Shown here in pieces: positions 28,744 to 35,196 of a stretch of DNA of 35,196 nt. Each line of letters opens with the position of its first letter. The first letter of the stretch is position 1. Below the pieces are notes generated by a model that saw nothing but the letters and a program-made list of their open reading frames with translations, was not told where the DNA came from and ran no database searches. The stretch comes from a virus. The stretch lies in IMG/VR virus record IMGVR_UViG_3300035659_000065, positions 1-35,196 of that record, one strand, 5' to 3'. The position numbers and the translations under genes were made by a program.

Positions 28744-29339
28744 GAAATCAATGGTGCCGTGAACATATCGATGAAGCTGCTGAATATTGTGATCTCACTC
28801 CGTCGGCAGTGCGGAAAGTCAAGCAGGCCCTGAAATTCACAGATGAACACCCGGGAAACATTTCTCAATTGGCGACCGATGCGGTGCTCGTTCTTGCGAA
28901 GGAACGAGATAAAGAGGTTTTGGATCGGGCACTCGCCACGACGGAAGAGAAGATCAAATCCGGGCAGCAACTTTCCGCCCAAGAAGTTAAGGGGATTCTC
29001 TTAACTGCCCGTGGTGGAACAACTCCGGGGCCCGATCTGGTCCGGGTGGTAAAGCAGATGCAGGCGAACCCACCCACAAAACCACCCATATCAAGGGAAG
29101 AGGGGGAGATAAAACCCAAAGAGAAACCCTCCCAGACCACCTCGCAACTCTTCGATATCAAGAAACAGTTTCCCTTCCCGGGCACCCGGGAGGAGATTCT
29201 CTTCCGACAACAGGTCAAGGACATGGGACGGTGGATAAAACTCTGGCTGGGAAACCCGGATCTCGCACCTCTACATCCTATCCTTGAAGGACTGCAGAGG
29301 GCGACTCAGGAAACCTATGGGGATCTGGTCAAGTCATGA
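28740..29339 (+). CDS. Hypothetical DNA-binding-like accessory protein (moron)
   Basis: 199 residues from ATG 28740, with AGGAGG nine bases upstream; longer in-frame starts reach into the previous gene. The N-terminal region (HIDEAAEYCDLTPSAVRKVK, then QALKFTDEHPG) resembles a helix-turn-helix. Residues 55-90 are charged helices, 105-135 a proline-rich linker, and the end helical (GRWIKLWLGNPDLAPLHPIL). The DNA is visibly less GC-rich than portal and MuF genes on either side, which points to recent acquisition. No family recognised. Confidence 0.55.
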   Translation: MRNQWCREHIDEAAEYCDLTPSAVRKVKQALKFTDEHPGNISQLATDAVLVLAKERDKEVLDRALATTEEKIKSGQQLSAQEVKGILLTARGGTTPGPDLVRVVKQMQANPPTKPPISREEGEIKPKEKPSQTTSQLFDIKKQFPFPGTREEILFRQQVKDMGRWIKLWLGNPDLAPLHPILEGLQRATQETYGDLVKS

Positions 29340-30886
29340 AACTCTACAGCGAGCGCCGGAAGCGGGACCCCACTGCGGCAGAACCCCTCTACGAGAAGCT
29401 CGATAAGAAGATCACGGCCCTCTTTGAGGACTTCAAGCAGGAGGCCGTGAGGGTCCTGGACCAGCAGAGCTTCTTCACCCAGGGTGGGGAGTCCCTCAGG
29501 GAGGCCACCCCGGCCGCGTACATCATCAACACGAACGCCATCATGGGATATCTCGCGCAGGCCGCGTTCGTGAAGGTCCTCGTGCCCGGGCAGGACCATC
29601 TCTGGAAGGCCATCCCGGAGGCGTACTCGCAGGGGCAGAAGTTCGCGAACGAGGAGCTGAAGGGGAAGGGCTTCGGGATCATCCTGGGGGCGGGACCCAG
29701 AGACCAGAAGCTCATCCAGGTCCTGAAGGACCGTTCCCTTGCGGGCCTCAAGGGGATCACGGAAGCCACGAGCGCCAAGATTATGCGAACCATCACGGAC
29801 GGCGTCATCAACAATGCGAAGTTCGGGGATGTCGCCAGAGATATCGTCCGGAACGTGGATGACGTGGGGATCGTGAGGGCCTCCGCGATGGTCCGTACGG
29901 AGACCATGCGGGCCGTCAACGTGGGTGTCCGCACCCGGTATAAGGCCGCCGGGGCCGAGCTCCTCGAGAGGATCGCCGCCAACGATGAGCTCGTGTGCGA
30001 CCAGTGCCGGGAGTGGGCCGAGAGGGACAACGGATGGGGTCCGGGGATCTACACCTTTGAGCAGGCTGCGGAAGTGGATCAGGAGAGCCATCCTAACTGT
30101 AGGTGCAGCTGGGGGATCTACGTCCCCTCGAGCCCCTCAGAGTCCCTCAGGGAAGCCTTCTCGGAGGCCGGGGACTCCAGATGGAAAAAGGCATGGATGG
30201 CGTTCGGAGTGGAGAGTCCTCCCGACTCCGGAGAGGGAGATTTCTGGGCGACCGGAAATACCCTCTCATACCATACTGGCATCGACTGGCACCAGATCTT
30301 CCCCACCGGGGTCGCTGTGGGTGTCACCGGAACTCCCAGTACGGGACAGGGTGACAAGGGCGACAAGGGCGACAAGGGCGATCCGGGCGAGCCAGGGCCG
30401 GCGGGCTCCCCAGGAGAACGGGGTCTTCAGGGAGAGCACGGTCTGAAGGGGGACCCAGGGGAGGCCGGTCCCCAAGGGGTACCGGGTGAGCAGGGGGTCC
30501 CAGGAGTCCCTGGTCAGGATGGAGTCCCGGGTGCGCAGGGGATTCAAGGTGTCCCAGGGGATGAAGGTCCCCCCGGAGAGGACGGGGCTCCAGGTGCGAA
30601 GGGTGATCAGGGCAATCCCGGTCCCCAGGGATATCCGGGCGACCAGGGGATCCAAGGAGTACCGGGCTCCCCGGGCTCGAAGGGTGATCAGGGAGATCCG
30701 GGTACGCCCGGCGCGAAGGGCGATCAAGGGGACCCGGGTTCACAGGGAACCCCAGGGACCCCAGGCACGAATGCACCCCCCGGGATGTGGGAGGTTGACC
30801 AGTACGGGGACCTCATGCCCTGCATGGACGTCTATGAGGACCCGAGCTGGGAAGTGGACGCAAATGGAGATCTGATGCCGAAATGA
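29336..30886 (+). CDS. MuF-type head morphogenesis protein with collagen-like C-terminal extension
   Basis: 516 residues. Residues 1-262 are a phage Mu gpF-like minor head protein: helical body, GVRTRYKAAGAELLERIAAN, then the metal site C221-x2-C224 and HPNCRC (H252, C255, C257). Residues 339-479 are 47 uninterrupted Gly-X-Y triplets, starting GDKGDKGDKGDP and rich in GVP, GDQ and GDP units, which should fold as a trimeric collagen helix about 40 nm long. Residues 480-516 hold two copies of WEVD-x2-GDLMP. MuF proteins usually lie inside or at the neck of the head; a collagen extension would project outward as a fibre. Confidence 0.8.
   Translation: MKLYSERRKRDPTAAEPLYEKLDKKITALFEDFKQEAVRVLDQQSFFTQGGESLREATPAAYIINTNAIMGYLAQAAFVKVLVPGQDHLWKAIPEAYSQGQKFANEELKGKGFGIILGAGPRDQKLIQVLKDRSLAGLKGITEATSAKIMRTITDGVINNAKFGDVARDIVRNVDDVGIVRASAMVRTETMRAVNVGVRTRYKAAGAELLERIAANDELVCDQCREWAERDNGWGPGIYTFEQAAEVDQESHPNCRCSWGIYVPSSPSESLREAFSEAGDSRWKKAWMAFGVESPPDSGEGDFWATGNTLSYHTGIDWHQIFPTGVAVGVTGTPSTGQGDKGDKGDKGDPGEPGPAGSPGERGLQGEHGLKGDPGEAGPQGVPGEQGVPGVPGQDGVPGAQGIQGVPGDEGPPGEDGAPGAKGDQGNPGPQGYPGDQGIQGVPGSPGSKGDQGDPGTPGAKGDQGDPGSQGTPGTPGTNAPPGMWEVDQYGDLMPCMDVYEDPSWEVDANGDLMPK
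30350..30772 (+). repeat. Collagen-type Gly-X-Y coding repeat
   Basis: 47 consecutive GGN-N3-N3 codon triplets. The first three are near-identical 9-base units (GGYGACAAG), a substrate for slippage, so copy number may vary between related genomes. Several longer units (GGTGATCAGGG-type) recur at spacing of 9-54 bases. Confidence 0.85.
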
Positions 30887-32340
30887 CGACCAGGAATAAC
30901 GTCCCCCGTGGGGACCAGGAGGGGGGTCTCGGGACCACTCTCAAGAGGTGGCTGAACGCGTACGTCGTGAATGTCTTCGCGACCGTCATAGATGCCACCA
31001 CCTACAAGCAGGGAGGGATCACGAAGGGTTTCATCACGGACCATCACGAGCTCGCGGGGCTCTCGGATGACGACCACTCCCAGTACCACAATGACTCCCG
31101 GGGAGACGCCCGATATCCTCCCCTCTCAAAGGGGGTCACCAATGGGGACTCTCATGATCACGCCGGGGGAGACGGGGCCCAGGTCGACCACGGTGGCCTT
31201 GCGGGCCTCGCGGACGATGATCACTCCCAATACTTGAATACGACCCGGCATGACACGACGACCCGCCATACCCTGGGAACTGTCGTCTCCCATGACGACC
31301 ATGGAGCCCTCTCTGGACTCGGTGATGATGACCACACCCAATATATTCGCCATATTCTGGCAACTGCAGCGAATGACTTTCTGGTAGCATCAGGATCTGG
31401 GGTCTTCGTCAAGAAAACACTGGCGGAAACCTTGACCATCCTCGGCGATGCATCCACCACCACCCACGGCCTCCTCCTGGCAGCAACCGCACCCGCAGCG
31501 GGTCTCCTCAATGTTCCTGGGATTGCCAACGGGGAGACAGTCTACACGATGAAGCCGATGTTCGACTCTACGAACCCGGCGAACCTCGGGACAGCAGGAC
31601 CCGGGAGCCAGATCATCTCCGCAAGGCGTGACCACGTCCATGCCATGCCAGCACTCGACACACTGGAATCCCCAACGGATATCATAACCTTGAATGCAAG
31701 CACGACTCTGCACGGCCTCCTCCTGAAAGCTGTGGCTCCTGCCTCTGGACTTCTAAACGTCGTCGGCATTGGGAATGGGGAAACCATCTACTCAATGAAG
31801 GCAATGTTTGATACTACGAACCCAGCGAGGGAGGGGACGGCTGCACCGGGAACTCTGCTCATTGCGGCAAGAAGGGACCACGTCCACCCAACGGTGATCG
31901 CACTCGCCCGCCTGGATGCAGCAGTCACCACGACCTCCACGACCGCCGCCAACATCACGGGCCTCTCGGTGAGTGTTGCCGCCAACGAGACCATCCAGTT
32001 CGAGGCATACCTAAATAATGGGAACACCGGCACCACCGGGAACAAGTTCGCGGTGAATTTCCCCTCAGGGGGGACGCTCATGTGCCACTTCGAGGGGAGC
32101 ACCTCCGGGGTGACCGCGATGACGCAGTCCAAGGTGACCGCGGCCGCGACCCTCACGACGGAGATCTACCACACGCTCGCGACGCAGGTCGGGAGGGCGA
32201 CCCTCATGGGGACCTTCAAGAACGGCAGCACCGCGGGGACCCTGCAGATCCAGTTCGCGGCCGTCACCTCGGGGACCGTCACCATCAACGCGGGCTCCTA
32301 CTTGAAGGTGATCCGGATGAGCTCCGCAACGGCCTTCTAA
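30883..32340 (+). CDS. Fibre / receptor-binding protein with HxH-type repeats
   Basis: 485 residues. Three short repeats of H-x2-L-x-GL-x-DDDH-x-QY lie at 54-69, 103-117 and 140-154; this motif is frequent in phage fibres, where the histidines can bind metal along a trimer axis. Two 64-residue repeats (190-253 and 272-335) share HGLLL, GLLNV, NGET, MFD-x-TNPA and ARRDHVH. The C-terminal 140 residues are a beta-rich knob (ETIQFEAYLNNGNTGTTGNK, then GSYLKVIRM). The repeat DNA is less GC-rich than the ends, hinting at module exchange. Coupled by ATGA to the MuF-collagen gene, so both may form one head or neck fibre; a tail fibre is the alternative. Confidence 0.65.
   Translation: MTTRNNVPRGDQEGGLGTTLKRWLNAYVVNVFATVIDATTYKQGGITKGFITDHHELAGLSDDDHSQYHNDSRGDARYPPLSKGVTNGDSHDHAGGDGAQVDHGGLAGLADDDHSQYLNTTRHDTTTRHTLGTVVSHDDHGALSGLGDDDHTQYIRHILATAANDFLVASGSGVFVKKTLAETLTILGDASTTTHGLLLAATAPAAGLLNVPGIANGETVYTMKPMFDSTNPANLGTAGPGSQIISARRDHVHAMPALDTLESPTDIITLNASTTLHGLLLKAVAPASGLLNVVGIGNGETIYSMKAMFDTTNPAREGTAAPGTLLIAARRDHVHPTVIALARLDAAVTTTSTTAANITGLSVSVAANETIQFEAYLNNGNTGTTGNKFAVNFPSGGTLMCHFEGSTSGVTAMTQSKVTAAATLTTEIYHTLATQVGRATLMGTFKNGSTAGTLQIQFAAVTSGTVTINAGSYLKVIRMSSATAF
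31450..31887 (+). repeat. Duplicated 64-residue fibre module
   Basis: Bases 31450-31641 and 31696-31887 encode two similar 64-residue blocks, 82 residues apart. The protein similarity is much clearer than base identity, so the duplication is old. Confidence 0.75.
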
Positions 32341-32341
32341 G

Positions 32342-32953
32342 ATGCCCGGAGGACGCCCTCGGGGCACAAGGATGATGGACGTCGGAGGACGGAGAGTCCT
32401 CTGCTGGGTCCAGACGGGGCTACCCGTCAAGAAGCCCAAACCCCCGAAGGTCCCCCAGAGCGAGAAGCCCCCCTTGGGGGAGCCGTCCCTCCCGGAGAAG
32501 GTCACAATCCTCGAGGGGATCCTGAAGGAGCTCCAAGGGGAGCTCCGTACGCTGGAGAAGTCCTTTGAGGTGGATGCGAATCCCTTCACGGCCCGAGTTT
32601 CCTCACTCGAGGAGCACCTGAAGGTTCTCCAGGGGGAACTCACCCAGAAGGAGAAGGCCCTTAGGGAGAGGATGGTCTCTCTGGAGAAAACCATTGATAC
32701 CCTCAAAGGTGAGAAGACTGCCCTTCAGGGAATAGTCCTTAACCTTCAGAACGGCGCCTCGGGCCTCTGGGAGAACCTCAAGGCCCTCGAGGAGGGAGTT
32801 GCGGACTCGAAGCACGCCGACCTTCCCCTGGAGGTGCTGAAGCTCATGCACGGTGCGCTCTTTGAGACCTCCCAGAGGTACCGGGCTTTCCTGAAGGGAT
32901 ACTCGGGGAAACTCCCCAAGTGGGCGGACGACCGGGAGACTCTCGAGACATGA
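32342..32953 (+). CDS. Coiled-coil protein, possible scaffold or fibre partner
   Basis: 203 residues. The first 45 residues are basic and proline-rich (KKPKPPKVPQSEKPPLGEP). Residues 50-135 are heptad-patterned (LEGILKELQGELRTLEKSFE, LEEHLKVLQGELTQKEKALR, MVSLEKTIDTLKGEKTALQG), a strong coiled coil. The end is helical. Scaffold proteins look like this, but so do fibre-attachment and unknown viral proteins. ATG two bases after the fibre gene; ATGA overlap downstream. Confidence 0.55.
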   Translation: MPGGRPRGTRMMDVGGRRVLCWVQTGLPVKKPKPPKVPQSEKPPLGEPSLPEKVTILEGILKELQGELRTLEKSFEVDANPFTARVSSLEEHLKVLQGELTQKEKALRERMVSLEKTIDTLKGEKTALQGIVLNLQNGASGLWENLKALEEGVADSKHADLPLEVLKLMHGALFETSQRYRAFLKGYSGKLPKWADDRETLET

Positions 32954-33252
32954 GAGGACTCCCCTACTCCCCCGGGGAGATCGCCCACATCCTCGCGCAT
33001 CCCGAGGAGGACCACGGGGCCCTCGCGGACGACCTGAATGAGCTCTTCCACTCGTACAACCAGGGGACCAGGTCCCGGGATGGGGTCGCGCAGTGGACGG
33101 CCCGCAAGCGTCACGAGGTCGTCCTGCGGGTGGTGAAGATCCCCCGTCCCCTCTATGATGCCGTGGGGGGCTCCTCTCTGGATATCGAGCAGATCACGAT
33201 CGTGGCCCTCACGATCCTCAGGGAGGCCATGCAGCGGAAGGCGCAGAATTAA
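32950..33252 (+). CDS. Hypothetical protein (100 aa)
   Basis: Start chosen at the ATGA overlap (32950). The N-terminal half is helical (SPGEIAHILAHPEEDHGALA, then DLNELFHSYNQG). The C-terminal part (RHEVVLRVVKIPRPLYDAVG, then LDIEQITIVALTILREAMQR) suggests a strand followed by helices and could be a ribbon-helix-helix-like fold. It is the last gene before a promoter. Confidence 0.5.
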   Translation: MRGLPYSPGEIAHILAHPEEDHGALADDLNELFHSYNQGTRSRDGVAQWTARKRHEVVLRVVKIPRPLYDAVGGSSLDIEQITIVALTILREAMQRKAQN

Positions 33253-33269
33253 CCCCAGGTTACGGTCAG

Positions 33270-33300
33270 CCTTAAATACCCCCTTGTGGAATTATATATA
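33270..33300 (+). promoter_or_regulatory. TATA-box promoter of a leaderless small gene
   Basis: CTTAAATACC (33271-33280) lies about 28 bases before ATG 33304; a second AT element, AATTATATATAG, ends just before the ATG. The first is at the right distance for a transcript starting at the ATG. No ribosome binding site is present. Confidence 0.55.
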
Positions 33301-33303
33301 GAT

Positions 33304-33450
33304 ATGGTTCAAGTGGTCGTGGCTCACAAGAAGGGATCCAAGTGCTGGGGCGTGATCACGGAGCTCACGCACCCCCGGTACCATGAACGGGTTCGCTTCA
33401 TGGATCCCCACTGCGAGGAGGGGGAGATCGCGGACGTCCCCCTCCCGTGA
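33304..33450 (+). CDS. Small leaderless protein (48 aa)
   Basis: A 48-residue frame with coding-like composition, placed right after a TATA promoter. The sequence is strand-rich (MVQVVVAHKKGSKCWGVITE, then RVRFMDPHCEEG) and could be a small barrel. Cysteines at 14 and 37. The family is not recognised. Followed by T-rich CTTTCTCTTTTA, a possible terminator. Confidence 0.5.
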   Translation: MVQVVVAHKKGSKCWGVITELTHPRYHERVRFMDPHCEEGEIADVPLP

Positions 33451-33487
33451 TGGCCTTTCTCTTTTACCCATAAGTCTGTGAGGTAGT

Positions 33488-33535
33488 TAGTTATATATAT
33501 TTGGGAGCCTTATTAAGATACAGGGACAACGTCCC
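33488..33535 (+). promoter_or_regulatory. TATA promoter and palindromic element of the small-gene operon
   Basis: TTATATATAT (33491-33500) is a clear TATA box. Downstream, GGGAC (33523-33527) and GTCCC (33531-33535) form a perfect inverted repeat around AAC, lying at or just after the expected start and just before AGGGG, the ribosome binding site of the gene at 33548. It could be an operator or an RNA hairpin masking the ribosome binding site. Confidence 0.55.
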
Positions 33536-33547
33536 AGGGGAATAAGA

Positions 33548-33769
33548 ATGGCAGACTGCAACAATATCGCAGGGGAAGTCCTGGAGGGTCAGCGCGAAAT
33601 CCTGAAGACCCTCCGGGAGAAGACTACCAAGATGCGCGGGGAGGCCGACCTCCACCTGAGGGATGCCGTGGAACTCGCGGGTCCTGAGTCGGGGTTCGCG
33701 AAGTACCAACGGGGCGTCCTCAATACGATCCGGGAAATTGAGAAAGTCTTTGAGGAACTTGAGGTCTGA
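33548..33769 (+). CDS. Small helical protein (73 aa)
   Basis: First gene of a six-gene chain. Helical throughout (AGEVLEGQREILKTLREKTT, then NTIREIEKVFEELEV) with coiled-coil character at the end. Ribosome binding site AGGGG. No family recognised. Confidence 0.55.
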   Translation: MADCNNIAGEVLEGQREILKTLREKTTKMRGEADLHLRDAVELAGPESGFAKYQRGVLNTIREIEKVFEELEV

Positions 33770-33922
33770 ATGGATCCCTTCTTTGAGATCGATGCCATCG
33801 TCCTCTCGGAGTTCGCGAAGACCGAGGACTTCAAGACTCGCATGGACCGTTATCAGTCCTTCCTCCTCCAGGAAGTTGAGCAGACCCCGGGACCCTTCGC
33901 GCCCAGGGAGGTGCCCCGATGA
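33770..33922 (+). CDS. Small hypothetical protein (50 aa)
   Basis: The ATG directly abuts the previous stop; its stop overlaps the next ATG. Acidic and helical (DPFFEIDAIVLSEFAKTEDF, then RMDRYQSFLLQEVEQ). No motif recognised. Confidence 0.45.
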   Translation: MDPFFEIDAIVLSEFAKTEDFKTRMDRYQSFLLQEVEQTPGPFAPREVPR

Positions 33923-34026
33923 CCCTCCGGGGCCGGATCTACTGGACCCTCGCGGGGATCCTCCTCGCGTTCGGGGCCCTCTTCTGGTTCGTGGGGATGT
34001 GCGTGCAGATGGGGGCTACCCTATGA
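33919..34026 (+). CDS. Tiny single-span membrane protein (35 aa)
   Basis: A 35-residue product, of which residues 8-28 are one hydrophobic helix (YWTLAGILLAFGALFWFVG). Basic residues before it suggest the N-terminus stays inside. Coupled at both ends by ATGA. Such microproteins may regulate host membrane proteins or lysis, but that is not known here. Confidence 0.45.
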   Translation: MTLRGRIYWTLAGILLAFGALFWFVGMCVQMGATL

Positions 34027-34163
34027 TGCTCCTCGTGATCAAGTGCTTTGGGGGACTTGTGTTGTGGTCGATATTCCCACCAGGAACCCACCTTCACCTC
34101 AACCACCTCCCAGAGACGGCCCATGTCCTCGTGGTGGATCCAGATTTCGAGGGGGAAGTCTGA
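34023..34163 (+). CDS. Small hypothetical protein (46 aa)
   Basis: Begins with a double ATG overlapping the membrane microprotein stop. The N-terminus is hydrophobic (MMLLVIKCFGGLVLWSIFPP) and the rest carries histidines (HLHLNHLPETAH). May be a short membrane-associated protein. No family recognised. Confidence 0.4.
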   Translation: MMLLVIKCFGGLVLWSIFPPGTHLHLNHLPETAHVLVVDPDFEGEV

Positions 34164-34315
34164 TGGCCTTTAAGTGCTTCGCGATCATCAAGAAATACCG
34201 CGCGATGGATCTGATGGACCCCATGGAGGAAATCGAGTGGCCTCTGATGGATGATGAGTACCGGGAAGTGGCGGCATTCCTGGCACGGACATTCGGCCCC
34301 GGGAGGCGCCAATGA
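34163..34315 (+). CDS. Small hypothetical protein (50 aa)
   Basis: Start at the TGATG overlap; longer in-frame starts overlap upstream genes. Contains MDPMEEIEWPLMDDEYREV followed by a helix. No motif recognised. Ends in an ATGA overlap with a zinc-ribbon gene. Confidence 0.4.
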   Translation: MAFKCFAIIKKYRAMDLMDPMEEIEWPLMDDEYREVAAFLARTFGPGRRQ

Positions 34316-34443
34316 CGACCTGCCCCAGGTGCCACTCCACGGAGGTCACCAAGGCCGGGAAGGAGATGCTCGCCAGGGCAAAACCCGTCCAGCGCCTCCA
34401 CTGCAAGGGGTGCGGGTACACGTGGAGGAAGCCCCTGCCATAG
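34312..34443 (+). CDS. Zinc-ribbon microprotein (43 aa)
   Basis: C4-P-R-C7 and C31-K-G-C34 form a complete zinc ribbon (TTCPRCHST ... LHCKGCGYTWRK). The pattern resembles the ribbon at the N-terminus of some transposases and of transcription elongation factors. As a stand-alone protein it may bind nucleic acid or host polymerase (inference). Last gene of its operon. Confidence 0.55.
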   Translation: MTTCPRCHSTEVTKAGKEMLARAKPVQRLHCKGCGYTWRKPLP

Positions 34444-34618
34444 AAGCCCCGGGATGATGGTGGTGGACTGGGGCCATAACCCTCTGAGGAGTATGCCATA
34501 GTTATCCGTAAGACGTTTCGGGGGGCCCACCACCGGACCAGGTCCCGATCCCCCTTTTGGGAAATCACACTCTTTTTGCCTGTTAAACCTAAATAAAAGG
34601 CACGAATACATTTATATC
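34444..34618. other. Non-coding gap with terminator-like hairpin and promoter
   Basis: 175 bases. GGGGG (34521-34525) can pair with CCCCC (34550-34554, followed by TTTT); inside lies the palindrome GGACC-A-GGTCC (34535-34545). A T5 run comes shortly after (34573-34577). AACCTAAATAAAAGG (about 34586-34600) is a TATA-like box about 25 bases before ATG 34619, so the next gene may have a leaderless message. I saw no tRNA fold here. Confidence 0.5.
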
Positions 34619-35196
34619 ATGCCGGGGACGTACGAACCCCCCGAGTCTGGGGATCTTCCTGAAGAGGGTAAAAAGATCCTCGCCGACGTTTATCAATCCT
34701 GCAGAGAGAAGCACCCCGGCGAGAACCATCAGAATAAGGCCCTCTGCGCGGGATCCGCCTGGAAGGCCGTCCACAACGCGGGGTTTTCCCAGGACTCGGT
34801 GGGTCATTGGATCAAATCCGAGAGTGGTGTGAATGTGAACAACGACGCCGAACAATTCGTCGAGACGAGTCCGACGGCCCTCCCGGGGAAGTTCATCCGC
34901 GAGGACGGGAATGCACTCGTGAAGATTATCGCCCCTGGGTGGGGGAGCTCAGGGTACTATTCTAAGGAGATGCTCAAGAGGGACGCCCCCAAGGTGTACG
35001 TGCCCGCTACGCACATGCACATCGATCATCCGACGTCCTCCCAGGAGAAGGGCCGCCCCGAGAGATCCCTCACGACCCTCGCGGGGGTCATCACGGAGAA
35101 GGCGCGGTTCCTGGAGGATGGACCCAACGGTCCCGGCGTGTACGCGGAGGCCAGGGTGTTCGAGCAGTACAGGAACTTCCTCAACGAGACCGCTCC
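34619..35196 (+). CDS. ChaB domain fused to prohead protease (3' truncated)
   Basis: 192 codons are present. Residues 13-60 (LPEEGKKILADVYQSCREKH, then AGSAWKAVHNAGFSQ) match the ChaB fold, a small helical domain often attached to viral head proteases. From about residue 88 (LPGKFIREDGNALVKIIAPG) the sequence fits a caudoviral prohead protease or Mu I-like protease-scaffold. VPATHMHIDHPTS carries H132, H134 and H137, one of which may be catalytic; RSLTTLAGVITEKARF and GPGVYAEARVF are usual beta strands of the fold. The catalytic serine is not in the visible part. It would cleave scaffold and capsid protein in head maturation. Confidence 0.7.
   Translation, partial: MPGTYEPPESGDLPEEGKKILADVYQSCREKHPGENHQNKALCAGSAWKAVHNAGFSQDSVGHWIKSESGVNVNNDAEQFVETSPTALPGKFIREDGNALVKIIAPGWGSSGYYSKEMLKRDAPKVYVPATHMHIDHPTSSQEKGRPERSLTTLAGVITEKARFLEDGPNGPGVYAEARVFEQYRNFLNETA

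Noticed and set aside
30350-30772. Regular short repeats that could suggest a CRISPR array
   Set aside because: The period is 9 bases and codes for Gly-X-Y triplets in frame; there are no spacers of constant length.
34444-34618. Possible tRNA gene (GGTCCCGATCC-like segment)
   Set aside because: No complete cloverleaf can be folded: acceptor and anticodon arms do not pair at the proper distances.

Overview
The window looks like most of the genome of a tailed dsDNA virus (Caudoviricetes, siphovirus-like) of an archaeon. The viral call rests on a nearly complete head, neck and tail gene set: TerS, TerL, portal, MuF-type head protein, ChaB/prohead protease, capsid C-terminus, connector, stopper, HK97 gp10-like neck protein, tail terminator, tail tube, tail assembly chaperone, tape measure and hub. 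The archaeal call rests on TATA-like boxes about 25 bases upstream of several first genes in transcription units, Shine-Dalgarno sequences of the GGAGG/GAGGTGAT type, and Sec signal peptides followed by dense N-glycosylation sequons and a PKD-like domain. The high GC content with heavy CTC/AGG/GGG codon use would fit Methanomicrobia such as Methanoculleus-like methanogens, but that host guess is inference only. I see no supported gene on the minus strand.

Layout. 1-508: capsid protein C-terminus and connector. 505-1500: a head stopper fused to fibre-type domains. 1497-4382: a cassette of secreted and membrane proteins inserted between stopper and neck genes. 4382-11150: neck, tail terminator, tail tube, chaperone with a probable +1 frameshift, short tape measure, hub and tip proteins. 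11150-12363: a TATA promoter and a cysteine-rich secreted protein. 12378-16023: small regulatory and accessory genes (ribbon-helix-helix, HicB-like, possible ssDNA-binding protein, MazG-like). 16024-16279: a non-coding switch region with a hairpin, a pyrimidine tract and a TATA box. 16280-22181: nucleases, DNA methylase genes, HNH endonucleases, two radical SAM enzymes and many small zinc-ribbon proteins. 22182-24035: promoter, holin-like membrane protein and a papain-like peptidase that is probably the lysis enzyme. 24036-32340: packaging and head genes, interrupted by a mosaic methylase and an AT-richer accessory gene, then a MuF protein with a collagen tail and a host-recognition fibre. 32342-34443: coiled-coil and small proteins with their own promoters. 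34619-end: the ChaB-prohead protease gene, running off the window.

Genes are packed head to tail with 1-8 base overlaps, mostly ATGA or TGATG, implying translational coupling in a few long transcripts. The two window ends belong to neighbouring genes of the same head module (protease at the right end, capsid protein at the left), so the complete genome is probably circularly permuted and only slightly longer than this window. I recognise no integrase, DNA polymerase, helicase or primase, which suggests a lytic virus relying on host replication, or distant versions hidden among the hypothetical genes.
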